Part shown: piece by piece, positions 29,809 to 41,300 of the stretch
How the letters are laid out: the number at the start of each line of letters is the position of its first letter
Position numbering within the stretch: the stretch's first letter is position 1
From: Vicia villosa
Lineage: Eukaryota; Streptophyta; Magnoliopsida; Fabales; Fabaceae
Assembly (NCBI RefSeq): GCF_029867415.1
Contig: NW_026705324.1
Location: forward strand, 434,001-498,000
Length of the DNA: 64,000 bases
Direction: 5' to 3'
The notes under the pieces: generated by a model
Seen by the model: only the letters and a program-made list of their open reading frames with translations
The model's database searches: none
Told to the model about the DNA's origin: nothing
Translations under genes and position numbers: made by a program

Positions 29809-32800
29809 ATACTATTCCTCTTATTCAAACTCATACCAAAGCACAAAATCCTAAATGCACAATTCGTTGTTTTTAAACCAATGGGCCTAAGATATGGGTT
29901 TAAAACTTGACTATGGGGCTTATGATCACTCTTAGAATAATTATTTTATTTTTATAATATTTACTTTATTTATTTGGATTTTAATTCATCTAAATATTGA
30001 TAAATTATATAAAAATTAGAATAATTTGTTTTAAATTCAAGATTTGATTCCCCAATCAGTTTCAATTATGCAATACATCGAATACACGATTCAGTTTCGT
30101 GGAAAGGGAGATTGGAGAGAGAGGAGCAAGATTGAAACAAGAAAAAAATCAAGTTTTTATGCAAATTGAAAATCAAATATTTTCTTGATCAAAACAAAAT
30201 ATTTTTTCTATGTTATTTTTATTTTTATTATGAATTCATTCATTTAAATACAAATAAAATAAAATAAAAATCACAAGAGGCCATATATTTGATTTATTGA
30301 GATTTTGATCAAATTTAAATCAATAATAAAGGGCATCTACAACGTGAAAAATCATGGAAAAGAAAAGTGGATCAATTTGGAAAGATTGCATATGAGAATC
30401 AATTTCAATCAAGTTCTAATCAAATCTCAAATCATTGGAATGATAAGATTTCTCATCAAATCTGTGGACCTAATTCGTTCCACTACATATACACGAGATT
30501 TCTGAAGCCCTAGGGGAGAGTTTTCATAAGGATTGGCTGCCCAGAGCATCGTGAAATTTCAAACCAATTCAAGAAGAAACTCAAAGTCGGTTTTCCGAAT
30601 TGGAGGAGAATTAGAGACTCTTGAAGGTTTAAAAGCGATCCTTGGAGATTCAAGAAGCGATCTAGATCAATCCCAAATCGCAAAGCATCCAGAGTCGGCA
30701 ACATATTCATACGGTTTGTTGAGCGTTTTTTTTAATTTGTTTTCATAGATTCATCCAGGTTTAACGTAATTAGATTGCATATTATCGATTAGGATGAAGC
30801 TTTAAAGCTATCTGGATAGTTTAATTAGACTTTTGATGCATGTATGAAGATTCACCATACTAAGGTTCATGTCTCTTTAAAAGAGGGATTCTGGTTTATA
30901 AGCGATTGCAGGTTTAATTAACATGTGCGTTGGGTTCGTATGAATGTGTAGAATCGACGTGCGCTGTTATTGGGTATTTTTCCTTAAGTAACTTGCAGGT
31001 TTGAAGGTCCAAAATATATAGCCACGGTGTAAAACCGTGGGTAAAGGTTCCTACCTTTTTGCAGAAAAAAAACGAATTGGAGGAGATGAAGCTTGGCTGG
31101 GCGCGCTTCTTTATTTAAAATTCCAATAATGATTTTGTATATTATATTTTGGAAGTGTTTGTTTAACAGCGAAGAGCATTTGGCTTGGTGGAGAGGGGGA
31201 CGCCATTGGTTGTGTTCAAGGTTAGGGGTTCGACCCCTGCGTGTGACAAATCCATTTTTTTTTGCTTTGTTTTCTCTAATTATTCACGCAGATCCTGTGG
31301 GCGATGCGCATACACGTTATTATACACCCTCAAAATCCCACCATCAGATCTGCAGCGTTCTGAATCCAACGTACCAGGATTGGAGGATCATCACATGGAC
31401 ATGCAGCCTCACCACACCCAATCATAAGCTAAGCTTCCTTTATTTTTAATTATATAGTTTTATTTATTTATTTTTGTTTTAATCCTTTTTAATTATTTAT
31501 GTATTTATTTAATAAAATTTTCTTTTAAATATTCTTTAAAATAAACTTCTTTTAAATTTTCTTTTTTTCTTCTTCATAAAATTAATTATTTTGATAGTAT
31601 TTATTTCATAATAATCAATTTGATTTATTTGTTAATGTTTTTCTCTAAATGATTAAATTAGTTTTGTTTAATTACTTAATTAATTTAATAGTTCTTAAAA
31701 ATATATATTAGGGTTATATATTTAATTGAAAATTTATTTTTTTGCCGATTTAATTAGTTGGGTTGAAAACCAACAATTAATTTGTTCTATTAACCATGGT
31801 TAACTTATGCCTTAATCAGGGTTTACGAGATCACACCCTACACTAAAATTATTTCTTTTTTCTATATCTTTTTTCAGGGTTGACATTTCAAATACACTCC
31901 GACTACGCGCCACGTTAAATAAATTCAAAGCTAAGTTCTAATCTTTACTATTTAAATATTTTTCTGCCTTTTATTTAATTAGGGTTTGATTATCCCCGCC
32001 AATGAACGCCTCCTACACTTATTTTATTTTTTTTTTCCTTTTATTTTTCTGGCAATTCTCATATGGTCAGAGTCAATGCTCAAGGCAAACCTTTGCCCGT
32101 CAACCTTCATCAATCGAAGCTAAGTGTCCTTTATCCTTTTTATTATTGTTATTATTACTTTTATTGATTAGGATTAACCGTACCTGATCCCTGAATTGGT
32201 AATACACTCACCCTATCATTTTTCTTTTAATTTTCAGGGGATCGGAGGTTCGAGGAAGATCGAGGCTCAAGATAAATTAAATTAATTATTCATTTATTTT
32301 ATTTTATTTTCTGTTTCAATTTCCCCATCCCGCAGGTGTTTATTGTAATAGCTTAGGAATTTATTTTCTGCCTTTTAATTTCTGCAATTTTAAACTGCGT
32401 GGTTAGTAATCTTATGGAGTGCAAGCCTTTAACATAAGTAGCTAACTAATGAATATTATCTGAACACAATCACGTGATTGGTGCACACACACACCTTTAG
32501 GGTTATCCCTCTTGTTGCCTTATTACTGTTGCCTGTTGCCTCTAAATTGTACTAAATAGTCAAGTCCCTCGGTTCCGAGGATACCTAAAGCAAGGTTGGC
32601 TACAGAGATTAAAAATCATCTAGTCCCTCGAAGTTGCCTCGATAAAGGATGATTGTCCCAAGTTGCTAAGGTATCCTCGCATGATGCCTAAACAGATAAA
32701 ATGACTATTATATCCTTCCCTTAGACTACCTGCCCTCTTTATGGCAGGGACAGTCTTATGGCAAACGATTACTCTCGATGACCCTTCGATGACCCGCACA

Positions 32801-33251
32801 TCCAATTGAAAGACTTCTTACCCTCTCTTGGTATGGATAGACCCTTTCAAACGAAAGACTTAAAAAACAAGAAAGACAAACTTAGGGTAGGTAGCTAGTA
32901 TCTGCTTGCTCACAATCAATTCAAAATCAAATTGCTTTTTACACCTCTCTTTCCAAAACAATTTCAAAACAAGGCTACGCTTATTTACAAGCTAAAGTCC
33001 TTAAATGAATCTTTTCCAACAAATCAAACATTTCAAACAAAGTGAGCTAAGCAATTAAGAGCCCATGGATAACCATGGATACAAAGGGTGCCTTACACCT
33101 TCCCTTTGTATAACTTACCCCCCGAACTCAAAATCTTTCAAAAGGTCTTTCCTGTTCTTTTAGCCTTTCCAATTGGATAAAATAAAAGTCGGTGGCGACT
33201 CTTGCTTACCGCGACATTTCGATCGATAAAAAGTCAGTTCACCGTATTACA
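29787..33251 (+). repeat. Element D 3' LTR
   Basis: 3465 bp, matching 20636..24096 with a small number of substitutions and a short length change in the T-rich run near 32020. It carries a second copy of the tRNA-like module (31181..31262), the 10-bp hairpin (33079..33111) and the PBS-like TGGCGACTCT (33193..33202). Confidence 0.94.
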
Positions 33252-33256
33252 TTGTG
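33252..33256. repeat. Target-site duplication of element D, right copy (TTGTG)
   Basis: Matches 20631..20635 and joins D to the second part of the C 5' LTR. Confidence 0.95.
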
Positions 33257-33524
33257 TCTAAGCAGTTGTTCCTGGAGTGATCAGGTTGTGATCAGGATAC
33301 TCTAGAAGACTTAGTTGCGGACTAAGTGGAAAACCATTGTAATCCGTGCGATTAGTGGATTAAATCCTCAGTTGAGGTAAATCATCTCTGCGGGGGTGGA
33401 CTGGAGTAGTTTAGTTAACAACGAACCAGGATAAAAATAACTGTGCAATTTATTTTTATCTGTCAAGTTTTTAAAGCTACACTTATTCAAACCCCCCCCT
33501 TTCTAAGTGTTTTTCTATTCTTCA
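33257..33524 (+). repeat. Element C 5' LTR, second part
   Basis: 268 bp completing the C 5' LTR after D and its duplicated TTGTG. Near the end CACTTA and TAAGTG (33479..33508) can pair around a C-run, a feature reported for Sirevirus LTRs. This copy has 8 Cs and the 3' LTR (about 41250..41279) has 7. Confidence 0.92.
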
Positions 33525-33526
33525 AT

Positions 33527-33538
33527 TGGCATCAGAGC
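33527..33538 (+). other. Primer-binding site of element C
   Basis: TGGCATCAGAGC, two bases after the LTR end. It is a one-base variant of the TGGTATCAGAGC site used by most Ty1/copia elements and complementary to initiator-Met tRNA. Confidence 0.8.
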
Positions 33539-33610
33539 GCCGGTTCTAAGGTGCAAGCACTTAACCGTGTTTAGAAAAGATTCAGGAAGAGAAAAACGCT
33601 TCATTAAAAG

Positions 33611-35532
33611 ATGGCTGGTGAATCTCAGCAAATCCAACTCCATCTACATCTGGCTCTGCTGAGCAACACAATGGAAACAATGGTTATACTAGACCACCAG
33701 TATTTGATGGTGAAAACTTTGAATACTGGAAAGATAAACTGGAAAGTTACTTTCTTGGTCTAGATGGTGATCTATGGGATCTTCTGATGGATGGTTACAA
33801 ACATCCAGTAAATGCCAGAGGCGTAAAGCTGACAAGGCAAGAAATGAATGATGACCAGAAAAAGCTTTTCAGGAATCATCATAAACGCAGAACTGTTTTG
33901 CTGAATGCTATCTCTCATGCTGAGTATGAGAAGATATCTAACAGGGAAACGGCCTATGACATATATGAGTCCTTGAAAATGACTCATGAAGGAAATGCTC
34001 AAGTCAAGGAGACCAAAGCTCTTGCATTAATCCAGAAGTATGAAGCCTTCAAGATGGAGGATGATGAAGACATTGAAAGGATGTTTTCAAGATTTCAAAC
34101 TCTTACTGCCGGATTGAGAGTTCTTGACAAGGGATACACCAAGGCTGATCATGTAAAGAAGATTATCAGAAGCTTGCCTAGAAGATGGGGTCCTATGGTG
34201 ACTGCATTCAAGATTGCAAAGAATCTGAATGAAGTTTCTCTGGAAGAGCTCATCAGTGCCTTGAGAAGTCATGAAATAGAGCTGGACGCAAATGAGCCTC
34301 AAAAGAAAGGTAAGTCTATTGCATTAAAATATAATGTTAAAAAATGCACTAACGCTTTTCAGGCTAGAGAAGAAGATCCTGAAGAATCAGAATCTGAAGA
34401 AGAAGATGAACTGTCCTTGATCTCCAGAAGGCTAAATCAACTCTGGAAGAACAAGCAAAGGAAGTTCAGAGGCATCAGAAGTTCAAAGAAATTTGAACGT
34501 GGAGAATCTTCTGATGACAGAAGATCTGACAAGAAGAAGGCTGTCTGCTATGAGTGCAATGAGCCTGGACATTACAAGAATGAGTGTCCGAAACTTCAGA
34601 AGGAAAATCCCAAAAAGAAGTTTCATAAGAAGAAAGGTCTTATGGCAACCTGGGATGAATCAGAAGATGATTCAGACTCTGAAGATGAGCAGACTAACTG
34701 TGCGCTGATGGCGACAGAAGATGACGGATCAGAATCTACATCAGAATCAGATTCTGAAGAGGTATTTTCTGAACTATCTAGAAAAGAGTTAGTTTCCAGT
34801 CTAACAGAACTTCTGGAACTCAAAGCCCATCTTAGTATCAAATACAAAAAGCTGAAGAAGCAATTTGAATTTGAAACTAAGAAGCTGGAATTGGAAAATT
34901 CTGAACTGAAGGAAAAAGTTTTAAATTTATCCAAAAACAGTGGATCTCCTTCTGAAACAGAAAAGGCCATTCCTAGCATGAATCATATTCTGAAAGAATA
35001 TGACTTGAGCTTCAGAAAATTTTTATCAAGAAGCATAGGCAGAAGTCAACTTGCTTCTATGATATATGCTGTGTCTGGAAATAATAGAGTAGGCATTGGT
35101 TATGAGGGTGAAACCCCATACAAACTTGAACCTGTTGATAAGATGAAAATCACATACAAGCCATTGTATGATGAGTTCAAGTATGGCCACTCACATGATA
35201 TTAGGCACACATCACATGCACAGAAGTTTAACACTGTCACACACACTAAAAAGCATGTGACACAACCTAGGAGATATCATGAAACTCAGAATAAGAAGTA
35301 TCATTTTGTTCCTCCTGTTAAATATTTTGCTAAACCCAAGTTCCACCAGAACTTGAAGAGAACTAACAAGAAAGGACCCAAGAAGATGTGGGTACCAAAG
35401 AAAAAGTCTATTCCTATTGCAGATTCTCTTGGTGACAAAGAAGATAACACTCAACATGTCATGTCACCTGGATTCAAGATGTTCTCAACACTTGAAGGGA
35501 AGAAGGACTGTTTTCCAAGTCCTAATACTTAA
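33611..35532 (+). pseudogene. Element C gag (Sirevirus type), frameshifted start, truncated end
   Basis: The expected start MAGES at 33611 is in another frame from the main gag. A one-base shift around 33630..33645 is needed to enter the long frame, which then stays open to 35532. From the internal ATG 33787, residues about 1..130 are the copia gag (UBN2-type) domain, 155..215 acidic, and a CCHC knuckle of CX2CX4HX4C pattern starts at Cys254 (CYECNEPGHYKNEC). Acidic repeats and a coiled coil follow, and the region MWVPKKK near residue 538 is typical just before the protease. After about residue 545 the sequence departs from the family and ends. No protease motif is seen. It lies 72 bases after the PBS. 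Confidence 0.82.
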
Positions 35533-35559
35533 ATCTGCTAGAGAAGTTAAGTGTGAAGG

Positions 35560-35945
35560 AGATCAGAAGAGCAAGCTTATTAGATCTGGAACCATCTGTT
35601 TAAGTTTGTTTCTAAAGCAATGGTGTTTCGTTCTTGGCTATTCTGAATGCTCTAAAAGCTACAGAATATACTATAATTGAAACATTGATTGTAGAAGAAT
35701 CAATCAATATCTGGTTTGATGATAAACTCGTTTCTTATGAAACAAAGCAGCTTAAGAATTTTGCAAATACAGTTTATCTTATCAGAAGATGCAGAACCAA
35801 GAAGCAAATCTCCAGAAGCTATGTATATCAGAAGGAATGGATCAGAAGATCATTCAGATTTACATCAGCACACTTCAGAAGAAGTGTTTCCAGAAGAGAA
35901 ACTTGATCAGATCAGAAGCAGTGATCAAAATCTGAAGGCGTAAAG
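35560..35945 (+). pseudogene. Integrase C-terminal remnant of element C
   Basis: A patchwork of frames preserves pieces typical of the copia integrase tail: FLGYSECSKSYRIYY-like residues near 35635..35680, then VEESINIWFDDKL near 35690..35730, then an AEPRSKSPEA-like stretch in yet another frame to about 35943. Several frameshifts separate them. The integrase core, the protease before it, and the RT and RNase H after it are missing, so a large deletion joined gag to this remnant. From family knowledge the lost part is about 3 to 4 kb. Confidence 0.65.
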
Positions 35946-36335
35946 TCTATTCTGAAATCTACAGCTGACATCCATTATCTAATGGTGAACACGTGTCTGT
36001 GCGGTTAGTACAAAGCGTGCAGTTGAAAAGACGCCGACCTAGGTAACTGTTTTAAATCATTTCATTTACCACGTTCTCTCTCCTTACGTCACTCATCATT
36101 TAATGAAATTGATTTCTTTTGATTCTGGAACTGTTCAGTCTATATTTCTTTTTATTTTTTTTCAAATCCGTCTCTATATATTCTTTTCAAATCATATCTT
36201 ACATCTTTTTCGCTCCCTTGTCTCTCTCTCTCTTCTTGCATTCTCTCGTTTGAAAAGTTCTTAGCCGTTTTTTCTAAAAAACCTAATCGAAAACCCAGTT
36301 CGCTTTTCTTGTTCGTTTTTGTTCCTTCTGCATCC
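35946..36335 (+). other. Element C spacer before the extra ORF
   Basis: Non-coding, ending in a CT-rich leader (TCTCTCTCTC near 36221) of the kind found in plant 5' untranslated regions. It could hold a promoter or splice acceptor for the extra ORF. No RT or RNase H remnant is recognisable. Confidence 0.5.
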
Positions 36336-39074
36336 ATGGCTGCCTCTTCATCTCAAAATGTTGATTCATCTACCCTTCTCCATATTCAAGATGAAGTTAA
36401 TCAGGAACTTACTCCAGTTGTTGCGTGCTCCATTCCTAAGGAAAAATTAGATGTTTTATGCGAACTTATGGTTGATTTTGATAATATTGAAGAACATGGT
36501 TTTCATCTCAAAGAAGATATCATTTTTCAAGGATGGACTTCTTTGTTTGCTGAGTTCTGTGGACCAGTCTACCCAGATCTTGTCAAGGAATTCTGGGTAC
36601 ATGCAGTTGTCGCTCCAAAATCCATATTGTCTTTCGTTCATGGAAAGTTTGTGATAGTAACTGAGAACATCTTAAGGGTGATGTTTGATTTGAGAAACGC
36701 TGAAGGAGCTTTTGAAATCGATAAAAGGGAAGATTGGGAAGATGTGTTATCTACTCTCTACCTAGACATAAATGAAACAAAGAATGTCAAGGATTTGAAA
36801 GATCTCTACAAAATCTGGACCAAAATTCTCCTTGGATGTTTCTATCACAGGAAAGGGACACATGCTTCTGACTTCATCAGCAATGAGCAAAAATACATTC
36901 TGTACTGCATTGCCACTAAGAAGAAGGTTGATGTTATTTATATTATCTTCAACCATATGTGGAAGGCTGTGAAGGAGTCCAGAAATGCTTTCAGGGAAAA
37001 AGGTGGAACAATCATTCCTTTTGGAAGGATTATTTCAAATCTTTTGGTTCATTCCAAGATTGTTGAGAACCTGGAATCTGAAGGTATTATCAAAGATCTT
37101 GCTGTCACAACTGGGGCCTGTCTGAATGCTTTCACGTTAAAGAAGATGAAAGTGATTAAGGCTATCACTAAGACTCCTCAACCTCTTGCTGGAACAAGAA
37201 TCAGAAGAGAACCAGTTCTAGCTGAATTTAAAACCTTCTTCAATAGTGAGGTACCAAAAGTCAGAACTAGGTATCTGAAGTCTCAAAAAGAGGACAAAAG
37301 TCTTAAAGATCAAGAAAAAGGTGCTCCAATTATAGTGCATCGCAAGAAGGAAGAAAGGACCAAAAGAAAGCTTGATCATCCTGCTGCTACCACCAAGAAA
37401 GAAGTGGTCCCAGTTGAAGTCATTGCAAAAGTTGTTAAGGGTGTTTCTGATGATTTTGTGAAGAAAAAGAAGGAAGCTGAGAAAAAGAAGAAGAAGAAGT
37501 CAAATGACAATGCTGAGATTGTTGAAGTTGTTGAAGGGAAGAAGACCAGAAAAAGGAAGATGATTCTTCAAGAATCTGATGAGGAAAATGTCTCTCAAGA
37601 GGCTGAGAATCAACCAGAAGTTCTGGCATATGTCAGAAGGAAAGAAATCGCTAGCGGCAAAACAAAGATTACTGAAGAGCCGAAGAGTAAGAAGCAGAAG
37701 AAGACTGAGGATGTAGCCAAAGCTTTTCTGAGAGGTTCCAAAGGTATATGCATCTCTGAACCTGTTTCTGCTCCTGCTGTTCGTTCAGAAGCTGCACCAA
37801 TAGAGGTTGTCCCTACACCTGAACCAGAAAAAGCCATATCAGAACAACCTGTTCATGTTCTTACACCTCCATCTTCTCCTATAACCATTCCTTCTTCTCC
37901 ACCTACCATAAATCCTGCTCTGGATATACCACCCCTTCAAACTCTCTTTCCATCTCAATCTTTTCCCAATGCCACTTTTGAACATACTCCCTCCACCTCT
38001 CAAAACAACCCTTGTGATTCTCCTCTTCCAACCTCTGCATCACATGAGCAGCTGCTCCGTGATTGCAACTACACTCCCAAGCCTCGTCCTGAAGCTGAAA
38101 TGGTAGTGTTAGATTCTGATACTGAAGCAGAATCTTCTTATAGGTTGGATAGAGAACCTCAGCCGTACTTCACCTCCAACCCTGTTTGTTCAAAAACCCA
38201 AATAAACTTCCGCCCTGAATACCCTATTGGTGTAGTTTTTGAAACAATAAAGAGGAATCTCAGAAGTACCTTTGATACTCTCAGAATTGCTGAAAGTTCT
38301 GGACTGAATGATGTTGCTATGCGGAACTTCTGGAGGATCTTTCGCAGAAAATCAGATGCTCTGTTTTTAGAACTTCAGGAAGCCTGTGTAGCTGCTGCCC
38401 CACGGCCTCGTGGAATTCTGAGGAATTATGAAGACTTCTGGTTTGCTAGTCTCAAAGGAAGACATCTGTTGGAGGAGAAACCCTTTGTGGATGAGCTGGA
38501 ACAGTTAAGACTGGCTGCTGCAATGGAAGCAAATCCATGCAGGGATATGGTTATCTTTATTCCTGATCATCCTGTTCTGCTCGGAGATTTCAAGTCACTC
38601 TTTAACTATCTGAGGGAAAATCCTTCTAAGAAAGGCCCAAACGTGGTCATTCCGGAAGTTGTTGACCCACCAGAAGTTGAAGGTCCTTCTGCTCCCAGGA
38701 ATCTAGCTGCCATTCTTCAGGCACTTGAAAATGGAGACTCAGAAATTCCTGCTGCAGAATATGGAGATGCTTCTATGCAAGAAGCAGATGCTGAAGATCA
38801 TGTTGCTGAATCAGATCCTGTTGAGGAAATCCCTGCAAATGATCTATCCATGGAAGCTACAGATCAAGTTGCTATTCCTGTGGTTGAAAGTGGTGAAACT
38901 TCTTCTGATCAATCTTCTCGTCTTGCAAGGACTCTGGAAGAAATTCAGAAGAGACAGGATGAGCAAAGCTCACTCAATGCTGAGTATAGTGCTTTCATGG
39001 TGAGGCAAGAAGGACACAACAATATGGTTCAAGAGATGCTGACCAAGATCTTGTCAAGACTAGGGCCATCATAG
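36336..39074 (+). CDS. Element C extra ORF at the env-like position
   Basis: 912 codons from ATG 36336 (context tccATGGCT), intact. Upstream in-frame codons lack another ATG. It occupies the place of the env-like ORF of Sireviruses. Residues about 20..270 form a conserved globular part (GWTSLFAEFCGPVYPDLVKEF near 65) of a kind found in putative plant transposon proteins. Residues 280..480 are Lys-rich with nuclear-localisation-like runs, 480..600 Pro/Ser-rich, 600..720 a second folded part, and the C-terminus (about 860..912) a short coiled coil. I see no signal peptide or transmembrane segment, so an envelope function is not supported by the sequence. It has stayed open while gag and pol decayed. 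Confidence 0.75.
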   Translation: MAASSSQNVDSSTLLHIQDEVNQELTPVVACSIPKEKLDVLCELMVDFDNIEEHGFHLKEDIIFQGWTSLFAEFCGPVYPDLVKEFWVHAVVAPKSILSFVHGKFVIVTENILRVMFDLRNAEGAFEIDKREDWEDVLSTLYLDINETKNVKDLKDLYKIWTKILLGCFYHRKGTHASDFISNEQKYILYCIATKKKVDVIYIIFNHMWKAVKESRNAFREKGGTIIPFGRIISNLLVHSKIVENLESEGIIKDLAVTTGACLNAFTLKKMKVIKAITKTPQPLAGTRIRREPVLAEFKTFFNSEVPKVRTRYLKSQKEDKSLKDQEKGAPIIVHRKKEERTKRKLDHPAATTKKEVVPVEVIAKVVKGVSDDFVKKKKEAEKKKKKKSNDNAEIVEVVEGKKTRKRKMILQESDEENVSQEAENQPEVLAYVRRKEIASGKTKITEEPKSKKQKKTEDVAKAFLRGSKGICISEPVSAPAVRSEAAPIEVVPTPEPEKAISEQPVHVLTPPSSPITIPSSPPTINPALDIPPLQTLFPSQSFPNATFEHTPSTSQNNPCDSPLPTSASHEQLLRDCNYTPKPRPEAEMVVLDSDTEAESSYRLDREPQPYFTSNPVCSKTQINFRPEYPIGVVFETIKRNLRSTFDTLRIAESSGLNDVAMRNFWRIFRRKSDALFLELQEACVAAAPRPRGILRNYEDFWFASLKGRHLLEEKPFVDELEQLRLAAAMEANPCRDMVIFIPDHPVLLGDFKSLFNYLRENPSKKGPNVVIPEVVDPPEVEGPSAPRNLAAILQALENGDSEIPAAEYGDASMQEADAEDHVAESDPVEEIPANDLSMEATDQVAIPVVESGETSSDQSSRLARTLEEIQKRQDEQSSLNAEYSAFMVRQEGHNNMVQEMLTKILSRLGPS

Positions 39075-40087
39075 ATTGAGTCTGTGTTGTTTCTTTCTTT
39101 TTGCTGCATTTGTTTTTTGTGCATCGTGTCTTTCTTCTCTGTGTGTACTTCTGTACCTGTTGTTTGCACTTAAATGAAATCATCTTTTTCCTCCGTGTGT
39201 TTCTTTTTGTTTGTCTCTGAATCTTTTCTGTTTTTTTGATGATATGACAAAAAGGGGGAGAAATATGTGATAAATGATTTGATTTAATCAGTTGCTTTCT
39301 CTAACAGAACTGCAAGTTCTATTTGGTTTAAGTGTTTTGCAGGTATAAAGAAGTGAAGAAAATTTTCAAAGCAAACACAAGAAGCAAAACCATGGAAACT
39401 AAAGCAAGCTGAGTGCTGTCAAGCTTCAAAATCAGAAGCACTGAGAATAGAATTTGATCCAAAATTTGTCTATTTGCTTTGACAAAATTCTATTTGCTCT
39501 GATACATTTTATGTTCTGACTCGTTCATGCTGACTTTTGTCGTTTAGTTTTTGTTCTGTAACATTTCAGGATGTAGAGATGCTCTGATGATGCTCTGGTA
39601 CATTCAACAATGTTCTGATACAAATCTAGCATGAAGTGATGTTGGAAGAAATTCAAAGCTCTGAAGCTATCCGAGGGAAGCAGAAATCAGAAGCTGTGAA
39701 TGTTCTAAAGATCCAGAAAACTCAAGTTCTGAAGCTGTCCTAGATGGAAGCAGAAATCAGAAGCTGTGAATGTTCTGAAGATCTAAAGAAATTCAAGTTC
39801 TGAAGCTGTCCAATGGAAGCAGAAGTCAGAAGCTATGAATTCTCTGAAGACAGAAGCTTATGTGATCGTCTCTACCGAAATAATCAGGGAAGTCTTTTAT
39901 TAAAGTTCTTCGAGTATTTATTTGAGGGGGAGATTATTTATCTCAGGGGGAGATTGTTAATCTCAGGGGGAGACATATTCACATGCTTATGCTATAGCTG
40001 TGTAATTTGTCTTTTGCCGTCTGTTCTTTCTGATCGCAAATTCATATCATTTATATATGTTTTTGTCATCATCAAAAAGGGGGAGAT
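39075..40087 (+). other. Element C 3' untranslated region with multiple polypurine tracts
   Basis: The true PPT AAAAAGGGGGAGAT is 40074..40087. An identical 13-base tract sits at 39249..39261, shortly after the extra ORF. Three GGGGGAGA units lie at about 39925..39975, one of which continues as GATTGTTA and mimics the PPT/LTR junction over 14 bases. Tandem units of about 65 bp with a CAGAAGCTGTGAATGTTCTG core span 39655..39855. Multiple PPTs are a known Sirevirus trait. Confidence 0.75.
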
Positions 40088-41295
40088 TGTTAGAACAAGA
40101 TTTGTTCTGATCAATTATCTTAGTTTTGATGATAACAATAATATGAATTTTGCTTAAGATAATATGGTACTCTAATCCAATGCAATTTCCTTTTCAGGAA
40201 ATATATAAAGAGTATGCATAAATCAGCGCTCAGAAGCTTTGTCTCCAATGGTTCAGCATGCAATATCAGAACATGGTCTGCCAAGACATCAGAAGATGGT
40301 CGAAGCAGAATCAGAACATGGGTCTATGGAAGCATCAGAAGAACAAGAGAACAGAAGCACTGAAGTTCTGATGGTATCACGCTCAGAAGCACTTCAAGGT
40401 CAGAAGATCAGAAGACGCTATGCACCAAGCTGTTTGACTCTGATGATAATCAAACGTTGTATTCACAAACATCAGATCAGAAGAAAGTACAAGTGGCAGG
40501 CTACGCTGACTGACAAAAGGAACGTTAGAAGCTATTAAAGGCAACGTCAGTAGACACAACGTGAACAAGGCTCGAGGTAGTTGACAAAAGCGTATAACAT
40601 TAAATGCGATGCTGTACGGAACACGCAAAGCATTAAATGCACTCAACGGTCATCTTCTCAAACGCCTATAAATATGAAGTTCTGATGTGAAGCAAGGTTA
40701 ACGATTCTGGAACAAAACAACTCATATTAACTTGCTGAAACGCTGTTCAAATCAAAGCTCAGAATCTTCATCTTCATCAAAGCTCACTACATTGCTGTTG
40801 TAATATATTAATGAGATTAAGCTTAAACTTTAAGAGAAATATCACAGTTTGTGATTATAGCTTTTAAGAAGCATTTGTAATACTCTTAGAAAGATTACAT
40901 TAAGTTGTAAGGAACTAGAGTGATCGTGTTGATCAGAATACTCTAGGAAGTCTTAGCTTGTGTCTAAGCAGTTGTAATTAGAGTGATCACGTGGTGGTCA
41001 GGATACTCTAAGAAAGTCTTAGCTTGTGTCTAAGCAGTTGTTCCTGGAGTGATCAGGTTGTGATCAGGATACTCTAGAAGACTTAGTTGCGGACTAAGTG
41101 GAAAACCATTGTAATCCGTGCGATTAGTGGATTAAATCCTCAGTTGAGGTAAATCATCTCTGCGGGGGTGGACTGGAGTAGTTTAGTTAACAACGAACCA
41201 GGATAAAAATAACTGTGCAATTTATTTTTATCTGTCAAGTTTTTAAAGCTACACTTATTCAAACCCCCCCTTTCTAAGTGTTTTTCTATCCTTCA
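40088..41295 (+). repeat. Element C 3' LTR
   Basis: 1208 bp, uninterrupted, TGTTAG...TTCA. It has a TATA box at 40667 and the CACTTA/TAAGTG hairpin with C-run at about 41250..41279. It serves as the reference for locating D inside the 5' LTR. Confidence 0.95.
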
Positions 41296-41300
41296 AGGTT
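41296..41300. repeat. Target-site duplication of element C, right copy (AGGTT)
   Basis: Matches 19690..19694, directly after the C 3' LTR. Confidence 0.95.

Larger units (their letters stand above)
20636..33251 (+). mobile_element. Element D: gag-only LTR retrotransposon (TR-GAG type), Tat-related
   Basis: LTRs 20636..24096 (3461 bp) and 29787..33251 (3465 bp) are near-identical. The PBS is at 24101, the internal region is 5.7 kb with a single gag frame, and the PPT abuts the 3' LTR. There is no protease, RT, RNase H or integrase, so D is non-autonomous. The gag core, LTR start TGTCATACCCC, PBS, leader hairpin and PPT fold are all related to Ogre, which suggests mobilisation by Tat-lineage proteins. 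Being innermost, it is the youngest insertion. Confidence 0.92.
19695..41295 (+). mobile_element. Element C: Sirevirus-type Ty1/copia retrotransposon with pol deletion
   Basis: LTRs of 1208 to 1209 bp start TGTTAGAACAAG and end in TTCA. The 5' LTR is split by element D (19695..20635 and 33257..33524). The PBS at 33527 resembles the initiator-Met type. Gag is near-complete, most of pol is missing, and a long extra ORF and several PPT-like tracts precede the 3' LTR at 40088. Without D the element is about 9.0 kb. It cannot move without RT supplied in trans. Sirevirus (SIRE/Maximus) affiliation rests on the gag, the extra ORF and the AAGGGGGAGA tracts. Confidence 0.93.

Noticed and set aside
36336..39074. 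Viral envelope gene
   Set aside because: No signal peptide, transmembrane segment or cleavage site is visible. The position alone suggested env.
40027..40087. Host gene content or promoter near the C 3' LTR
   Set aside because: All sequence on both sides is assigned to elements C and A by exact boundaries.
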